Origin: an uncultured Hyphomonas sp.
GTDB taxonomy: Bacteria > Pseudomonadota > Alphaproteobacteria > Caulobacterales > Hyphomonadaceae
NCBI RefSeq assembly: GCF_963678875.1
Contig: NZ_OY787456.1
Location: 1-64,000, forward strand
Length of the DNA stretch: 64,000 nucleotides
Direction of reading: 5' to 3'
The notes beneath the pieces were generated by a model. It was not told the DNA's origin and ran no database searches. It saw nothing but the letters and a program-made list of their open reading frames with translations. Positions 1-8,727 of the stretch are shown here, piece after piece. The position numbers and the translations under genes are program-made. Position 1 is the stretch's first letter; each line of letters starts with the position of its first letter.

Positions 1-34
1 CAGACGCCTGAGCGCCTGACGCCGTCCCTCAATT

Positions 35-211
35 TCAGATTTCGATAGCGCCTGACCCACGGGTCTGGACCCAGAAGGCGTGAATGACGCCCGGCAGCCA
101 GCCGATCAGCGTGAGAAGCACGTTGAGCAGAAGCTGCGTACCGATCCCTTCCTTCAGTGCCACAGGCACGGGCGGGAACAGGATGGTGAGCAGGATCATC
201 AGAATAGACAT
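35..211 (-). CDS. YqaE/Pmp3 family small membrane protein
   Basis: This 58-residue protein starts MSILMILLTILFPPVPVALK and has two hydrophobic segments (about residues 3-18 and 28-46) around a short polar turn, the layout of the UPF0057 (YqaE/Pmp3) proteolipids. These sit in the inner membrane and are often stress-induced; the exact role is unresolved. The ATG is preceded by a GAAAGG-type ribosome-binding site. It is divergent from the neighbouring CoA-lyase gene, with about 145 bases between them that should hold both promoters. The family call is firm; no function beyond that can be read. Confidence 0.85.
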   Translation of the reverse strand: MSILMILLTILFPPVPVALKEGIGTQLLLNVLLTLIGWLPGVIHAFWVQTRGSGAIEI

Positions 212-356
212 GATTTAACCTTTCTCGTCAGCTGTTCTGTCCGATCAACGCCCGGGCGGGACAGTCGTTCCATCTGCCGTCATCGCGTCCAATTGGCGGT
301 TTGACGCGGTGCACCATTGGGCCTAGGCCTATCGGCAAAAGTCAGGGGCCGTGATC

Positions 357-1414
357 ATGTCACAGAAAACACCGCGTAATTTCTTCAAGCCCGCTCGCCA
401 TCGGCGCGCCGGAACCTGATGCGGGACCTTCCCGTCAAGCTGGAGCGGATGATCCACTTTGTCCGCCGCACCTCGATAAAGTGCGTGCGAAAGTGCCGTC
501 CATGGCCCCCCGGTGTCGACGTGATCCTCGCCAACCTCGAAGACGCAATTCCCGCCGACGCCAAGGATGCCGCCCGCGCCGGCGCCATCGAAATGGCGAA
601 CATGTATGACTGGCAGGGCAATGGCACCGGCTTCTGGAGCCGCGTGAACCCGCTGAACTCCCCGTGGTTTCAGGAAGATGTTTCGCAGCTCGTGCTGAAC
701 GCCGGCCACCAGCTGGACGTGATCATGCTGCCGAAGGTCGAAGGCCCGTGGGATATCCACTTTGCCGACCAATATGTCGCCCAGCTGGAAGCCAGGGCTG
801 GCCTCACCCGCCCGATCCTGTTCCACGCGATCCTCGAAACCGCGCAGGGCATGGCGCTGGTGGAAGACATCGCCCTCGCCTCCCCGCGCATGCAGGGCAT
901 CAGCCTCGGCCCGGCAGACCTTGCCGCGGACCGCAAGATGAAGACCACCCGCGTCGGCGGCGGCCACCCCTTCTATCGCGTGATCGAAGACCCGAAGGAA
1001 GACGGCAGCGCGCGCGCCAGCGCCCAGCAGGATCCGTGGCACTACACGATCGCCCGCATGGTCGACGCCTGCCGCATGGCCGGCATCAATGCCTTCTATG
1101 GCCCGTTCGGTGACATTGCCGACCTCGACGCCTGCGAACAGCAGTTCCGCAATGCCTTCCTGCTCGGCTGTTCCGGCACGTGGAGCCTGCACCCGAACCA
1201 GATCGCCATCGCCAAGAAGGTCTTCAGCCCGGATCCGGACGAAGTGAAATTCGCCCGCAAGATCCTGGCCGCCATGCCGGACGGCACGGGCGTCGCCATG
1301 ATCGACGGCAAGATGCAGGACGACGCCACCTGGAAACAGGCCAAGGTGATCTCCGATCTTGCAGACCTCGTCGCCTCGAAGGACCCGGATCTCGCCGCCG
1401 CCTATGCGGGCTGA
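357..1414 (+). pseudogene. malyl-CoA lyase family (HpcH/HpaI, CitE-like), 5' end frameshifted
   Basis: From about position 517 onward this reads as an intact C-C lyase of the HpcH/HpaI aldolase / citrate lyase beta family. It is closest to L-malyl-CoA/beta-methylmalyl-CoA lyases: VILANLEDAIP, VIMLPKVEGP, ILETAQGMALVEDI, GISLGPADLAAD, DPWHYTIARMVDACRMAG and SLHPNQIAIA occur in the family order. The 5' end is broken. An ATG at 357 opens with MSQKTPRNFFK, then family-like sequence continues in a second frame (PLAIGAPEP), in a third from 419 (MRDLPVKLERMIHF), in the second again at about 463-515 (PPHLDKVRAKVPSMAP), then in the final frame. That is four apparent one-base shifts in about 160 bases. 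The longest single frame is 419-1414 (331 residues), but its residues 16-31 are out of frame with the family. Either a decaying gene or sequencing error. Confidence 0.75.
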
Positions 1415-1491
1415 CCTGGCGTGCCCTTCCCCGAAAACGGAAGTTGCCCGGCTGCGGCGGCACGCTTAGGGTGCCTGCCGGAGGATATGAC

Positions 1492-1923
1492 ATGGCAAGA
1501 GAACACCTGATTCCGATGACCGGCTATTCAGCGCACCTGCAGCGCTGGTTCGACTGGATGGAGAGCGATCATTCACCGGCGGGCCTGTCCGGCCAGCTGG
1601 CCGATGATGTCGTCTTCCGCAGCCCGGTCGTGCACACGCCGCAGGAAGGCAAGCCGATCACGATGGCCTATCTCACCGCAGCGGGCGAAACCCTCGGCGG
1701 CGACACGTTCCGTTATGTCCGCGCCTTCGATTGCGGCGACAAGGCCGTGCTGGAATTCGAGTGCGTGATGGACGGCATCCAGGTCAATGGCGTCGACATG
1801 ATTGAATGGAACGATGCCGGCCAGATCACGGACTTCAAGGTGATGGTCCGCCCGCTGAAGGCCATCCAGACCGTGCATGCCGCCATGGGTGCCATGCTCG
1901 CCAAGATGAAAGCCGGCGCGTGA
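1492..1923 (+). CDS. SnoaL-like / nuclear transport factor 2 family protein
   Basis: A 143-residue protein with the size and pattern of the NTF2/SnoaL cone fold: an N-terminal helix (HLQRWFDWMESD), the DVVFRSPVV strand, the FDCGDKAVLEFECVMDG sheet, and a C-terminal MIEWNDAGQITDFKVMVRP strand typical of the family. These proteins bind small molecules or act as isomerases and hydrolases; no substrate can be assigned. The start follows a GGAGG sequence at about 1480, and an out-of-frame ATG a few bases earlier was not used. The gene ends in a 3-base overlap with the next acetyltransferase, suggesting co-transcription. Confidence 0.8.
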   Translation: MAREHLIPMTGYSAHLQRWFDWMESDHSPAGLSGQLADDVVFRSPVVHTPQEGKPITMAYLTAAGETLGGDTFRYVRAFDCGDKAVLEFECVMDGIQVNGVDMIEWNDAGQITDFKVMVRPLKAIQTVHAAMGAMLAKMKAGA

Positions 1924-2438
1924 ACCCACCGACACTGACGACGGACCGGCTGATCCTCCGTCCCTTCGAAGAGGCCGACTATCCGCACGCCGTTGCCATG
2001 TGGGGCGACGCCGACGTCGTCCGCTATATCGGCGGCGTGACGCGCAGCCCGCAGGATGTCTGGTTCGCCTGCGTCCGCGGCCGCGGCATGTGGGACATCA
2101 AAGGCTTCGGCAACTGGTCGGTAATCGACCGTGAGACCGGGGCTTATCTCGGCGAATCCGGCTTTGCCGACTTCATGCGGGGCATCCAGCCAGACCTTTC
2201 GCAATGGCCGGAAGCAGGCTGGGCGTTTGCCCGCGCGTCCTGGGGCCGCGGCATCGGCAGCGAAGCCGTGAGCCTGATGCACAGCTGGCTGGATGAAAAC
2301 CATCCGGGCAAAAGCGTCTGCATCATTGATGAAGACAATGTCGGCTCGCGCAGGGTGGCGGAGAAGGCTGGCTATATGCTGTGGACGATGTCAAAGCTGC
2401 GCGACCATCCGGTCACGGTCTATCACCGGGGCGCCTAG
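1920..2438 (+). CDS. GNAT N-acetyltransferase, RimJ/RimL type
   Basis: This 172-residue protein begins (GTG) with TLTTDRLILRPFEEADYP, the standard opening of RimJ/RimL-like GNAT enzymes. It has the acetyl-CoA loop region WGRGIGSEAVSLMHSW and the late DEDNVGSRRVAEKAGY motif. The target is unknown; relatives acetylate ribosomal protein N-termini or small molecules. The GTG start overlaps the stop of the SnoaL-like gene (GTGA), so translation is probably coupled. Its 3' end overlaps the convergent EAL-domain gene by four bases. Confidence 0.85.
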   Translation: MNPPTLTTDRLILRPFEEADYPHAVAMWGDADVVRYIGGVTRSPQDVWFACVRGRGMWDIKGFGNWSVIDRETGAYLGESGFADFMRGIQPDLSQWPEAGWAFARASWGRGIGSEAVSLMHSWLDENHPGKSVCIIDEDNVGSRRVAEKAGYMLWTMSKLRDHPVTVYHRGA

Positions 2439-4231
2439 CCGGCCTTGCGGATCGCATTTGCGCGATTATCCCAGCCGCGCAGCAGTTCGAGGAACCCTTC
2501 CTGCGGCAGGCCCGGCGAATAGAGGAAGCCCTGCGCCATGGAACAGCCACGGCGTGACAGGAATTCCGCCTGCCGATCGGTTTCAACGCCCTCAGCGACC
2601 GTCTTCAGGCCCAGCGTTTCCGCCATGGCGAGGATCATCTCGACAATGGCCGGGGCCTGACGATCGGCATCCAGCGCCGAAACGAACTGGCGGTCGATCT
2701 TGAACACATCAAATGGCAGCTGGGTCAGCATGGACAGGTTCGAATGGCCCGTGCCGAAATCGTCGAGCGCGAGCTTCACGCCGAGCGCACGCAGCGGGCG
2801 CATCACGCGGTCCACCTTGGTCGGGTCCGACACGGCCATGCTTTCGGTGATCTCGAGTTCCAGCCGTGCAGGCGGCAGGCCCGTGCGTTTCAACACTTCC
2901 AGAACGAGGTTCGTCAGGTCCACCGTCATGAACTGGCGCGGAGAGACGTTGACCGCCACGGAGACGTCGAAGCCTTCCTTCATCCAGACGACGGCACACT
3001 CGCAGGCCGATTCGAGGATCTGTTCGCCAATCTGGTTGACGAGACCGGTTTCCTCCGCCAGCGGAATAAAGGCGGCCGGGGAAATGATCTTGCCGTTCGC
3101 GCGCTGCCAGCGGGCGAGCGCTTCGCAGCCGACGATCTTGCCGGTGGCGAAATCGACCTTTGGCTGGAACACGGCCTTGAACTCCCGCGCGGCGACGGCC
3201 TCGCGCAGTTCGGCCTCCAGCATGTACTTGCCGCGGGCAACGCGGTTCAGGCGCGGAGAGAAGTAACGGAAGCCGGATGCAGATTCCTGGCGCACCTGCT
3301 GAAGCGCGAGGTCTGCATGGCGGAACAGCTTCTGCGCCGAGTCTGCATCTTCCGGCGCCATGACGATGCCGCCGGACATCCCGACACTGACGGACTGGCC
3401 ATTGATCTCGAATGGTTGCGCAAAGGCGACGCGGATGGCGCGCGCGATGTTCGAGACATTCTCCCGCGTGATCGCGTTCGGCAGGAAGATCGCGAACTGG
3501 TCATTGTGAAGCGCCGCGATCATCGACCCGTCAAGGCTGGAGGCGACCGGCGCGTCGAGCCGGGTCATGCAGCCGGTCAGGCGCTCCCCTACCGACATCA
3601 GGAGCGAATTCGTTGCGAGACTGCCCAGCCGTTCGGCGGCCCGGCCGAACTGGTCGAGGTCAAGCAGGAAGAAGGCCGCCGGGGAATCAAAAGACGCGAA
3701 AGGCAGCTTGCGCTCGATCTCGGCTTCCAGCGCGATCATGTTCGGCAGGCCGGTCTGCTGATCGACATAGGCAATGTTGGCGAGGCGTTCGTTTTCGCGG
3801 CGCAAATGGCTGACACGGCGCGTCACCGCCACGCGCAAGCGGCGCAGTTCCTTGAACATGACCGATTCCACGCCGCGCGGACGGATCGAAGTCGTATCGT
3901 CGAGGTATTCCAGGAATTTCTGCAGGACCCGCTGGAAAGACCGGGCGAGCAGGAAAGATGCCCCTGACCCGCAAGCGATGGTCATCAACAACAGAGCGCC
4001 GATCACTTCGGGCGGCGAGGCCAGTTCGTTCCAGGCGCGCCCTTCCACCAGGACACGGTAAGTCTGTTCGAGAATTGTTACGGCGGCAAACACGAAAACA
4101 GCCGCGATCGCGCCAACACTCGCGGCAAATGCCGGCAGCGTCATCGTACCGAAGAACCGGCGTATCTGCGACAGCTTGCGCAAAGGAATCCTCGCCTCAC
4201 CGCGCCGGAAGACGCGCTTTCCCGATCGCAC
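2435..4231 (-). CDS. membrane protein with degenerate GGDEF and intact EAL domain (c-di-GMP phosphodiesterase)
   Basis: This 598-residue protein has two N-terminal hydrophobic segments (about residues 33-55 and 77-100), a linker helix, a GGDEF domain (about 160-320) and an EAL domain (about 335-585). The GGDEF signature is altered to HNDQF (in LHNDQFAIFL), so cyclase activity is unlikely; such domains often regulate the partner domain. The EAL domain keeps its signature GCEALARW, the ELEITES strand and the metal-binding DDFGTGHSN, so phosphodiesterase activity on c-di-GMP at the inner membrane is the best prediction. The start at 4231 gives a basic N-terminus; a later ATG at MTLPAF would remove it. 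It converges with the GNAT gene and is divergent from hisB. Confidence 0.9.
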   Translation of the reverse strand: MRSGKRVFRRGEARIPLRKLSQIRRFFGTMTLPAFAASVGAIAAVFVFAAVTILEQTYRVLVEGRAWNELASPPEVIGALLLMTIACGSGASFLLARSFQRVLQKFLEYLDDTTSIRPRGVESVMFKELRRLRVAVTRRVSHLRRENERLANIAYVDQQTGLPNMIALEAEIERKLPFASFDSPAAFFLLDLDQFGRAAERLGSLATNSLLMSVGERLTGCMTRLDAPVASSLDGSMIAALHNDQFAIFLPNAITRENVSNIARAIRVAFAQPFEINGQSVSVGMSGGIVMAPEDADSAQKLFRHADLALQQVRQESASGFRYFSPRLNRVARGKYMLEAELREAVAAREFKAVFQPKVDFATGKIVGCEALARWQRANGKIISPAAFIPLAEETGLVNQIGEQILESACECAVVWMKEGFDVSVAVNVSPRQFMTVDLTNLVLEVLKRTGLPPARLELEITESMAVSDPTKVDRVMRPLRALGVKLALDDFGTGHSNLSMLTQLPFDVFKIDRQFVSALDADRQAPAIVEMILAMAETLGLKTVAEGVETDRQAEFLSRRGCSMAQGFLYSPGLPQEGFLELLRGWDNRANAIRKAG

Positions 4232-4307
4232 CTTCTGCTAATATGTTTAGAAATCAGTGAACAAGATGCGCTAGCTGTAACGTGAACTGCACACTATATC
4301 GGGCCCC

Positions 4308-4904
4308 ATGACTGAAAACCGCACCGCCACCGTCAGCCGCAAGACCAAGGAAACGGACATCACCGTGACCGTGGATCTCGACGGCACAGGAAAATCCGAC
4401 ATCCAGACCGGAATCGGCTTTTTCAATCATATGCTGGAGAGCTTCTCCAAGCATTCCGCCATCGACCTGACCGTGCGCTGCGACGGCGACCTGCACATCG
4501 ACATGCACCACAGTGTCGAGGACACCGGCATCGTCATCGGCCAGGCCATTCTGAGGGCGCTGGGCGACTTCGCCGGCATCACCCGTTTCGGCACAGCCTA
4601 TATCCCGATGGACGAGACGCTGAGCCGGGCGAGCCTCGACCTCTGCAAACGCCCCTATCTGGTGTGGAAAGTGCAGTTCACGCGCGACAAGATCGGCGAG
4701 ATGGACACCGAACTCTTCAAGGAGTTCTTCCACGCCCTCGCCGGCAATGGCGGCATGTGCCTGCACGTGGAGAACCTCTACGGCGAGAACTGCCACCACA
4801 TCGCCGAAAGCTGCTTCAAGGCCACCGCCCGCGCCCTGCGCGCCGCGGTCACGGTCGATCCGCGCCTCGGCGGACAAGCAGCCAGCACCAAGGGCAGCCT
4901 TTGA
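4308..4904 (+). CDS. hisB: imidazoleglycerol-phosphate dehydratase
   Basis: HisB catalyses the sixth step of histidine synthesis, dehydrating imidazole-glycerol phosphate to imidazole-acetol phosphate. The 198-residue protein is the monofunctional type with no phosphatase domain. The family metal-site motifs are present: GIGFFNHML, DLHIDMHHSVEDTGI and ENCHHIAESCFKATARALR. In many alphaproteobacteria hisB leads hisB-hisH-hisA-hisF-hisE; here the same order is kept, but with about 3.8 kb of other genes before hisH. The start ATG at 4308 follows about 76 bases of upstream DNA divergent from the EAL gene. Confidence 0.97.
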   Translation: MTENRTATVSRKTKETDITVTVDLDGTGKSDIQTGIGFFNHMLESFSKHSAIDLTVRCDGDLHIDMHHSVEDTGIVIGQAILRALGDFAGITRFGTAYIPMDETLSRASLDLCKRPYLVWKVQFTRDKIGEMDTELFKEFFHALAGNGGMCLHVENLYGENCHHIAESCFKATARALRAAVTVDPRLGGQAASTKGSL

Positions 4905-5012
4905 TCCGGCGGCTTAATCGCCTTTAATTCTGCACGCCCGATGTAATCGACGGCCCGCGTCCCCATGTATGGAGCCCGGAATATTTTTTCCGTGCAGATG
5001 AAAGCCAAACCG

Positions 5013-5147
5013 ATGTCCTCCCAGAATAACAAGAACAAACAGGACAAACCTGGAAAGCCCTCGCCGCCGATCTCACTCGAGGAGCGACGGGCAGAACAAG
5101 CCCGCCAGCAAGGCAAACAGGACAAAGAAGTTCCTCCCAGGAAATAG
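5013..5147 (+). CDS. small basic hypothetical protein
   Basis: A possible 44-residue protein (from MSSQNNKNKQDKPGKPSP) that is very hydrophilic and rich in Lys, Gln, Pro and Glu, with a short predicted helix ISLEERRAEQARQQ. Earlier in-frame ATGs exist at 4965 and 4998, and there is no clear ribosome-binding site for any of them. It lies between hisB and another small gene on the same strand. Low-complexity composition makes a chance reading frame possible. No function is recognised. Confidence 0.4.
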   Translation: MSSQNNKNKQDKPGKPSPPISLEERRAEQARQQGKQDKEVPPRK

Positions 5148-5287
5148 TTGTTCCCGAAAGCGGTCCAGCGCCCCTTTAGCTTGATCGTCCCTTGGGAGTC
5201 GTGTCCGGATCCACTGTCCGGATACGGCTTTCCCGCATCAATCCGGCATCCACAGGGGTCAGAGGTGGAGACCGGAAAGGAACCACC

Positions 5288-5584
5288 ATGAAGAACCGCA
5301 TTTCAAAACAACTCGTAACGTTCCGCAGTCCGTTTTATCTCGACAGTCTCGAAGAGGAATGGCCTGCGGGTGATTACACGATCGAGACGGAAGAAGAGCC
5401 TCTGGACAGCCCGTCCTTTCTCGCATTCCGCCGGATTGCCACCACGATGATCGTCCACACGAAACACGGTGTACGCGCACAAACGAGGTTCGTCACCGTA
5501 GACCCCGATGAACTTTCGGACGCACTGGCCCGCGACCAGCTGACGCCGGATCGGGCGGATAATGAAGGAATGGCGCCTCGCTGA
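5288..5584 (+). CDS. conserved hypothetical protein, alphaproteobacterial type
   Basis: A 98-residue protein starting at the ATG that follows GGAAAGGAACC, a good ribosome-binding site. An upstream in-frame extension to 5192 lacks one. The middle reads FRSPFYLDSLEEEWPAGDYTIETEEEPLDS as a chain of beta strands, followed by FLAFRRIATTM. I recall similar small proteins (arrays of strands with PAG-Y-x-x-E-T-x-E-E) from other alphaproteobacteria, but they have no assigned role. No signal peptide or membrane segment. It converges with the M20 peptidase gene. Confidence 0.7.
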   Translation: MKNRISKQLVTFRSPFYLDSLEEEWPAGDYTIETEEEPLDSPSFLAFRRIATTMIVHTKHGVRAQTRFVTVDPDELSDALARDQLTPDRADNEGMAPR

Positions 5585-5669
5585 TACCTGTCGAACCGGA
5601 TCGCCGTCATCCCCTTGGCGGAGGCATCTGCTTTTCCACGCTCGATGCGTACCCGGATTGTTCCGGCAC

Positions 5670-7106
5670 CTATTTCCGGTAATCGAGCGGCGGGTCGCGG
5701 TCACCCAGCAGGGAGCGGTACTGGTAATCCGGTCCGCGTTTTTCGTCGAATTCCTTGCGGGCTTCCTCGCGCAGCTTCGGATTGGTGAAAAGCTCGATCG
5801 CCGCCAGTGTCAGCGTTTTTGACGCCACCTGCGTGCCCTTGTGGCCGATCGACGTGCCGGAAGCGGCAACGGCCTGCCAGGAGTGAGCCGGCGTGCCGGG
5901 CACCCAGGTCGCGGTGTTGAGGCCCACGGTCGGCACGGCATAGGACACATCGCCCACATCGGTGGAACCATAGCCGAGCGAGACGTCATAAGGCTGCACC
6001 TCGGACTCCGATCCGAGCGGCAGGGTCGGCGTCGTCAGCGTTTCATAAATCGCGGCAGCGAAGGCCTGCTCTTCCTCATTATAGGTCACGCCGCCGACTT
6101 CGCGGAGTTTCGCATCCATCATCTTGGCCAGCGCCTCGTTGACCAGGAGCGGGTTGTTGCCGTGGATGACTTCCCAGTCGACCGTCGTGCCGGTGCCCAT
6201 AGCGGCGCCTTGCGCAGCCGCTTCAAGACGCGGCCAGATGGCCTCAACGCCGTCTGCGGACGGGTGACGGACATAGTAGAAGACTTCCGCAAAGTCCGGC
6301 ACCACGTTCGGTGCGGACCCGCCGGACGTGATGACATAATGGATGCGCGCATCCTGCGGGATGTGCTCGTGCATCATGTTGACCATCATGTTGAACGCCT
6401 CGACCCCGTCGAGCGCCGAGCGGCCCTTCTCCGGTGCGCCGGCGGCGTGAGCGGAGAGGCCGTGGAAGCGGAACTTGGCCGAGCGGTTGGCGAGCGTCGT
6501 GCGCGCGGCAGCGGAGTTGCGGTCCCCGGCATGCCAGTGCAGCGCAATATCGACATCACTGAAGAGGCCCGCGCGCACCATATAGACCTTGCCGCTGCCG
6601 CCCTCTTCCGCTGGCGTACCGTAGAGCCGGATGCGGCCCGGCGTGCCGGTCTCTTCCAGCCAGTCCTTGATGGCGATGGCGGCGGTGGTGGAGCCCGCCG
6701 CGAAAAGGTTATGGCCGCAGGCGTGGCCCGCGCCCATGCCTTCACGCTCTTCCCGGACCGGGCTGGCGGTCTGATTGATACCCGGCAGCGCATCGAACTC
6801 GGCAAGGATGGCAATGACGGGGCCGCCCGTGCCGTATTCCGCCACGAAGGCCGTCGGGATACCCGCGACGCCTGCCTCGATGGTGAAGCCTTCCACTTTC
6901 AGCGTCTGCTGGAGAAGCCCGGAGGATTTTTCCTCCTGATAGCCAACTTCGGCCCATTCCCAGATCTGGTCCGACAGGCTTTGCGACAGCTCTGCCTTCT
7001 CCGCGACCTGTCCGATCAGTTTTGCGTCGCGGCTGTCCGGCCAGGCGGGGCCGGTGATACAGGCCGCGAGCAGCGCGGTGGAGAGAAGCGGCAGGAAGGG
7101 GCGCAT
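5670..7106 (-). CDS. M20 family amidohydrolase (AbgB-like), exported lipoprotein
   Basis: This 478-residue protein belongs to the M20 aminoacylase/carboxypeptidase group that includes p-aminobenzoyl-glutamate hydrolase subunit AbgB. Metal-site motifs are visible: GHACGHNLF, GTPAEEGGSGK, HWHAGDRN, and the lid-domain dimerisation segment around GLSAHAAGAPEKGRSALDG. The N-terminus from the chosen ATG (MRPFLPLLSTALLAACITG) is a signal peptide ending in a LAAC lipobox, so the enzyme is probably periplasmic and lipid-anchored. That start has a GGAG sequence just upstream; extension to 7175 would mask the signal peptide. It probably cleaves N-acyl or aminobenzoyl amino acids, exact substrate unknown. 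Confidence 0.88.
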   Translation of the reverse strand: MRPFLPLLSTALLAACITGPAWPDSRDAKLIGQVAEKAELSQSLSDQIWEWAEVGYQEEKSSGLLQQTLKVEGFTIEAGVAGIPTAFVAEYGTGGPVIAILAEFDALPGINQTASPVREEREGMGAGHACGHNLFAAGSTTAAIAIKDWLEETGTPGRIRLYGTPAEEGGSGKVYMVRAGLFSDVDIALHWHAGDRNSAAARTTLANRSAKFRFHGLSAHAAGAPEKGRSALDGVEAFNMMVNMMHEHIPQDARIHYVITSGGSAPNVVPDFAEVFYYVRHPSADGVEAIWPRLEAAAQGAAMGTGTTVDWEVIHGNNPLLVNEALAKMMDAKLREVGGVTYNEEEQAFAAAIYETLTTPTLPLGSESEVQPYDVSLGYGSTDVGDVSYAVPTVGLNTATWVPGTPAHSWQAVAASGTSIGHKGTQVASKTLTLAAIELFTNPKLREEARKEFDEKRGPDYQYRSLLGDRDPPLDYRK

Positions 7107-7193
7107 GGGCGTACTCCGGTTTTGATCTCGAATCTGGCGCGGACATTGGGACAGCCCATCCTTCCGCACAAGCAAAACCGGCCCGGCCGACTG

Positions 7194-7511
7194 TCAGACG
7201 GAGCCTTCGCGCTCGATCACGAGCACACGTGCCTCCCCGATGGGATGGGCCACATGCGCGTCGCCTGCGCCTGCGACGAACATGTCCCCTGCGCTGAGCT
7301 GGACGATCTTCTCCGCGCCCCGCTCGCGATAGTGCATGTCGACCACGCCTTGCAGCACGACGAAGACCTCCGTCCCGTCATTGACGTGCCATTTGTAGGG
7401 CTGGTCGGTCCAGTGCAGGCGGACGCTCGCCCCGTCGATCAGGGCGATATCGCGCGCGCCCCACGCCCGGTCGGCCCGGAACGTCTTCGCATCCTGTATG
7501 ATTTCCGGCAT
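7194..7511 (-). CDS. cupin domain protein
   Basis: A 105-residue single-domain cupin. The two cupin motifs are represented by WHVNDGTEVFVVLQGVVDM and LSAGDMFVAGAGDAHVAHP, including His and Glu positions that normally hold a metal, so it may be an active metal-dependent isomerase, dioxygenase or binding protein. It lies 87 bases upstream of the M20 amidohydrolase on the same strand and may share its transcript. Substrate unknown. Confidence 0.85.
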   Translation of the reverse strand: MPEIIQDAKTFRADRAWGARDIALIDGASVRLHWTDQPYKWHVNDGTEVFVVLQGVVDMHYRERGAEKIVQLSAGDMFVAGAGDAHVAHPIGEARVLVIEREGSV

Positions 7512-7552
7512 GGCCGTTCCCTAGTCCAGCCTACCGGCCTGGCGATCAGCGT

Positions 7553-8563
7553 TTACTTGGTCCCGCCTGATATCACCCGCTTCAGAAGCCGCAAAGGCGC
7601 AGTCAGTTTCCACGAGCTTGAGGTCTTCATCTCTTCGATCGTCATCCGCAGGGCGCCTATTTCAGCCTCCAGCCACTGCATCGCCGCCATATGGTCCTCG
7701 TTCGGGTCAGTTGCAGGTTCGGCGGCCGGCGCAACGGAGTTCAGGGCGGCCCGGATCGATTCCTCTCGCCGCGCTGCGTCGTCAGATCGCCGCAGGTGCA
7801 GGAAGAATTCGATTTCGCCGGGCTGGGTGTCGACGAAATTTTCGATCTCGAACGGGAACAGGCCCAGCCGGTTCAGCATGGCGACACAACGCAGGAAGCT
7901 TTCCGGCGTGAACACCCAGCAATGGGCATCCATATAGCCGTCTCCCTCATGCAGCTCCCGGGCCTGCGCATAGGCAACTTCGACATGGTCCGGGCCGGTC
8001 GGCGCGAGCGCATCGAGATCAGGGTAACCCTCCCAGGCAGCACGGGCATCGACATGCCGCCAGAGGGACGTGAAATCGAACTTCTGCGCGGGTGTCGGCC
8101 GCCAGCGGCCTTCCAGGTGCGCCTGTACAAGCTCGCCGACCGTGCTTTCAGGCCGCAGGATGTCAAAGGTGAACCGCCGGTCCGGAATGACGAGGCAAAA
8201 ATACCCACCCGGCTTCAGAACATCGTGAATCTGGTTCAGCCAGCCCACCACGTCCGCAACATGTTCGATCACGTGAACGGCAATCGCATAGTCAACCGGC
8301 TCGCCGGCACACTCGATCAGGGGACGCTCGCCCCAGACAATATCGACATCGACCAAGTCATCCACATGCACGGAATCGGGATAGATATTCTTCCGCAACT
8401 CCTCAGTGTCCGCGTAGTCCACATACAGGATATCGCCATCTTCCCGCCGCACGGCCGGATTGCTCAGCGCACCCAGCTCGATCCCCCTCATATTGGCCAG
8501 GTCGACCGGGCCAATGATCAATGCCCGCCTGTCATTGAGTGCCTGCGTGTAGTCAAATCCCAT
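7553..8563 (-). CDS. SAM-dependent methyltransferase, surface-polysaccharide type
   Basis: A 336-residue methyltransferase. The SAM-binding core is recognisable as RGIELGALSNPAV, followed by the acidic strand DILYVDYAD, the DYAIAVHVIEHVADVVGWL motif and LKPGGYFCLVIPDRRFTFD. The C-terminal SSSWKLTAPLRLLKRV segment is a tail found on many glycosyltransferases and methyltransferases of capsule or O-antigen pathways, which hints at sugar modification. The start chosen (MGFDYTQALN) has GGGAG upstream; an extension to 8683 has no ribosome-binding site. It is divergent from hisH, with about 165 bases between. Confidence 0.85.
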   Translation of the reverse strand: MGFDYTQALNDRRALIIGPVDLANMRGIELGALSNPAVRREDGDILYVDYADTEELRKNIYPDSVHVDDLVDVDIVWGERPLIECAGEPVDYAIAVHVIEHVADVVGWLNQIHDVLKPGGYFCLVIPDRRFTFDILRPESTVGELVQAHLEGRWRPTPAQKFDFTSLWRHVDARAAWEGYPDLDALAPTGPDHVEVAYAQARELHEGDGYMDAHCWVFTPESFLRCVAMLNRLGLFPFEIENFVDTQPGEIEFFLHLRRSDDAARREESIRAALNSVAPAAEPATDPNEDHMAAMQWLEAEIGALRMTIEEMKTSSSWKLTAPLRLLKRVISGGTK

Positions 8564-8727
8564 GGATATCTCCCATCCCGCTTCATGCCGCGCTGTGCAG
8601 CAACATTCGCCTTCCCCCGGACAATCCACCGTAAGGCGAATCCATCGAAAGCAAAAGTCGAAAACAAGTTGGCGGGGCTCCATCTCGGCTCTTCCCCTGT
8701 GGCCACGACAGGGCTAAGAGCGCGGCC

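Noticed and set aside
329..1192. Minus-strand open frame opposite the CoA-lyase gene
   Set aside because: The plus strand carries the lyase motifs; the minus frame is their shadow even though the plus gene is broken at its start.
2744..3967. Long plus-strand open frame
   Set aside because: Antisense shadow of the GGDEF/EAL gene.
5841..7937. Long plus-strand open frame of nearly 700 codons
   Set aside because: Antisense to the M20 amidohydrolase and cupin genes, which have signal peptide, motifs and ribosome-binding sites.
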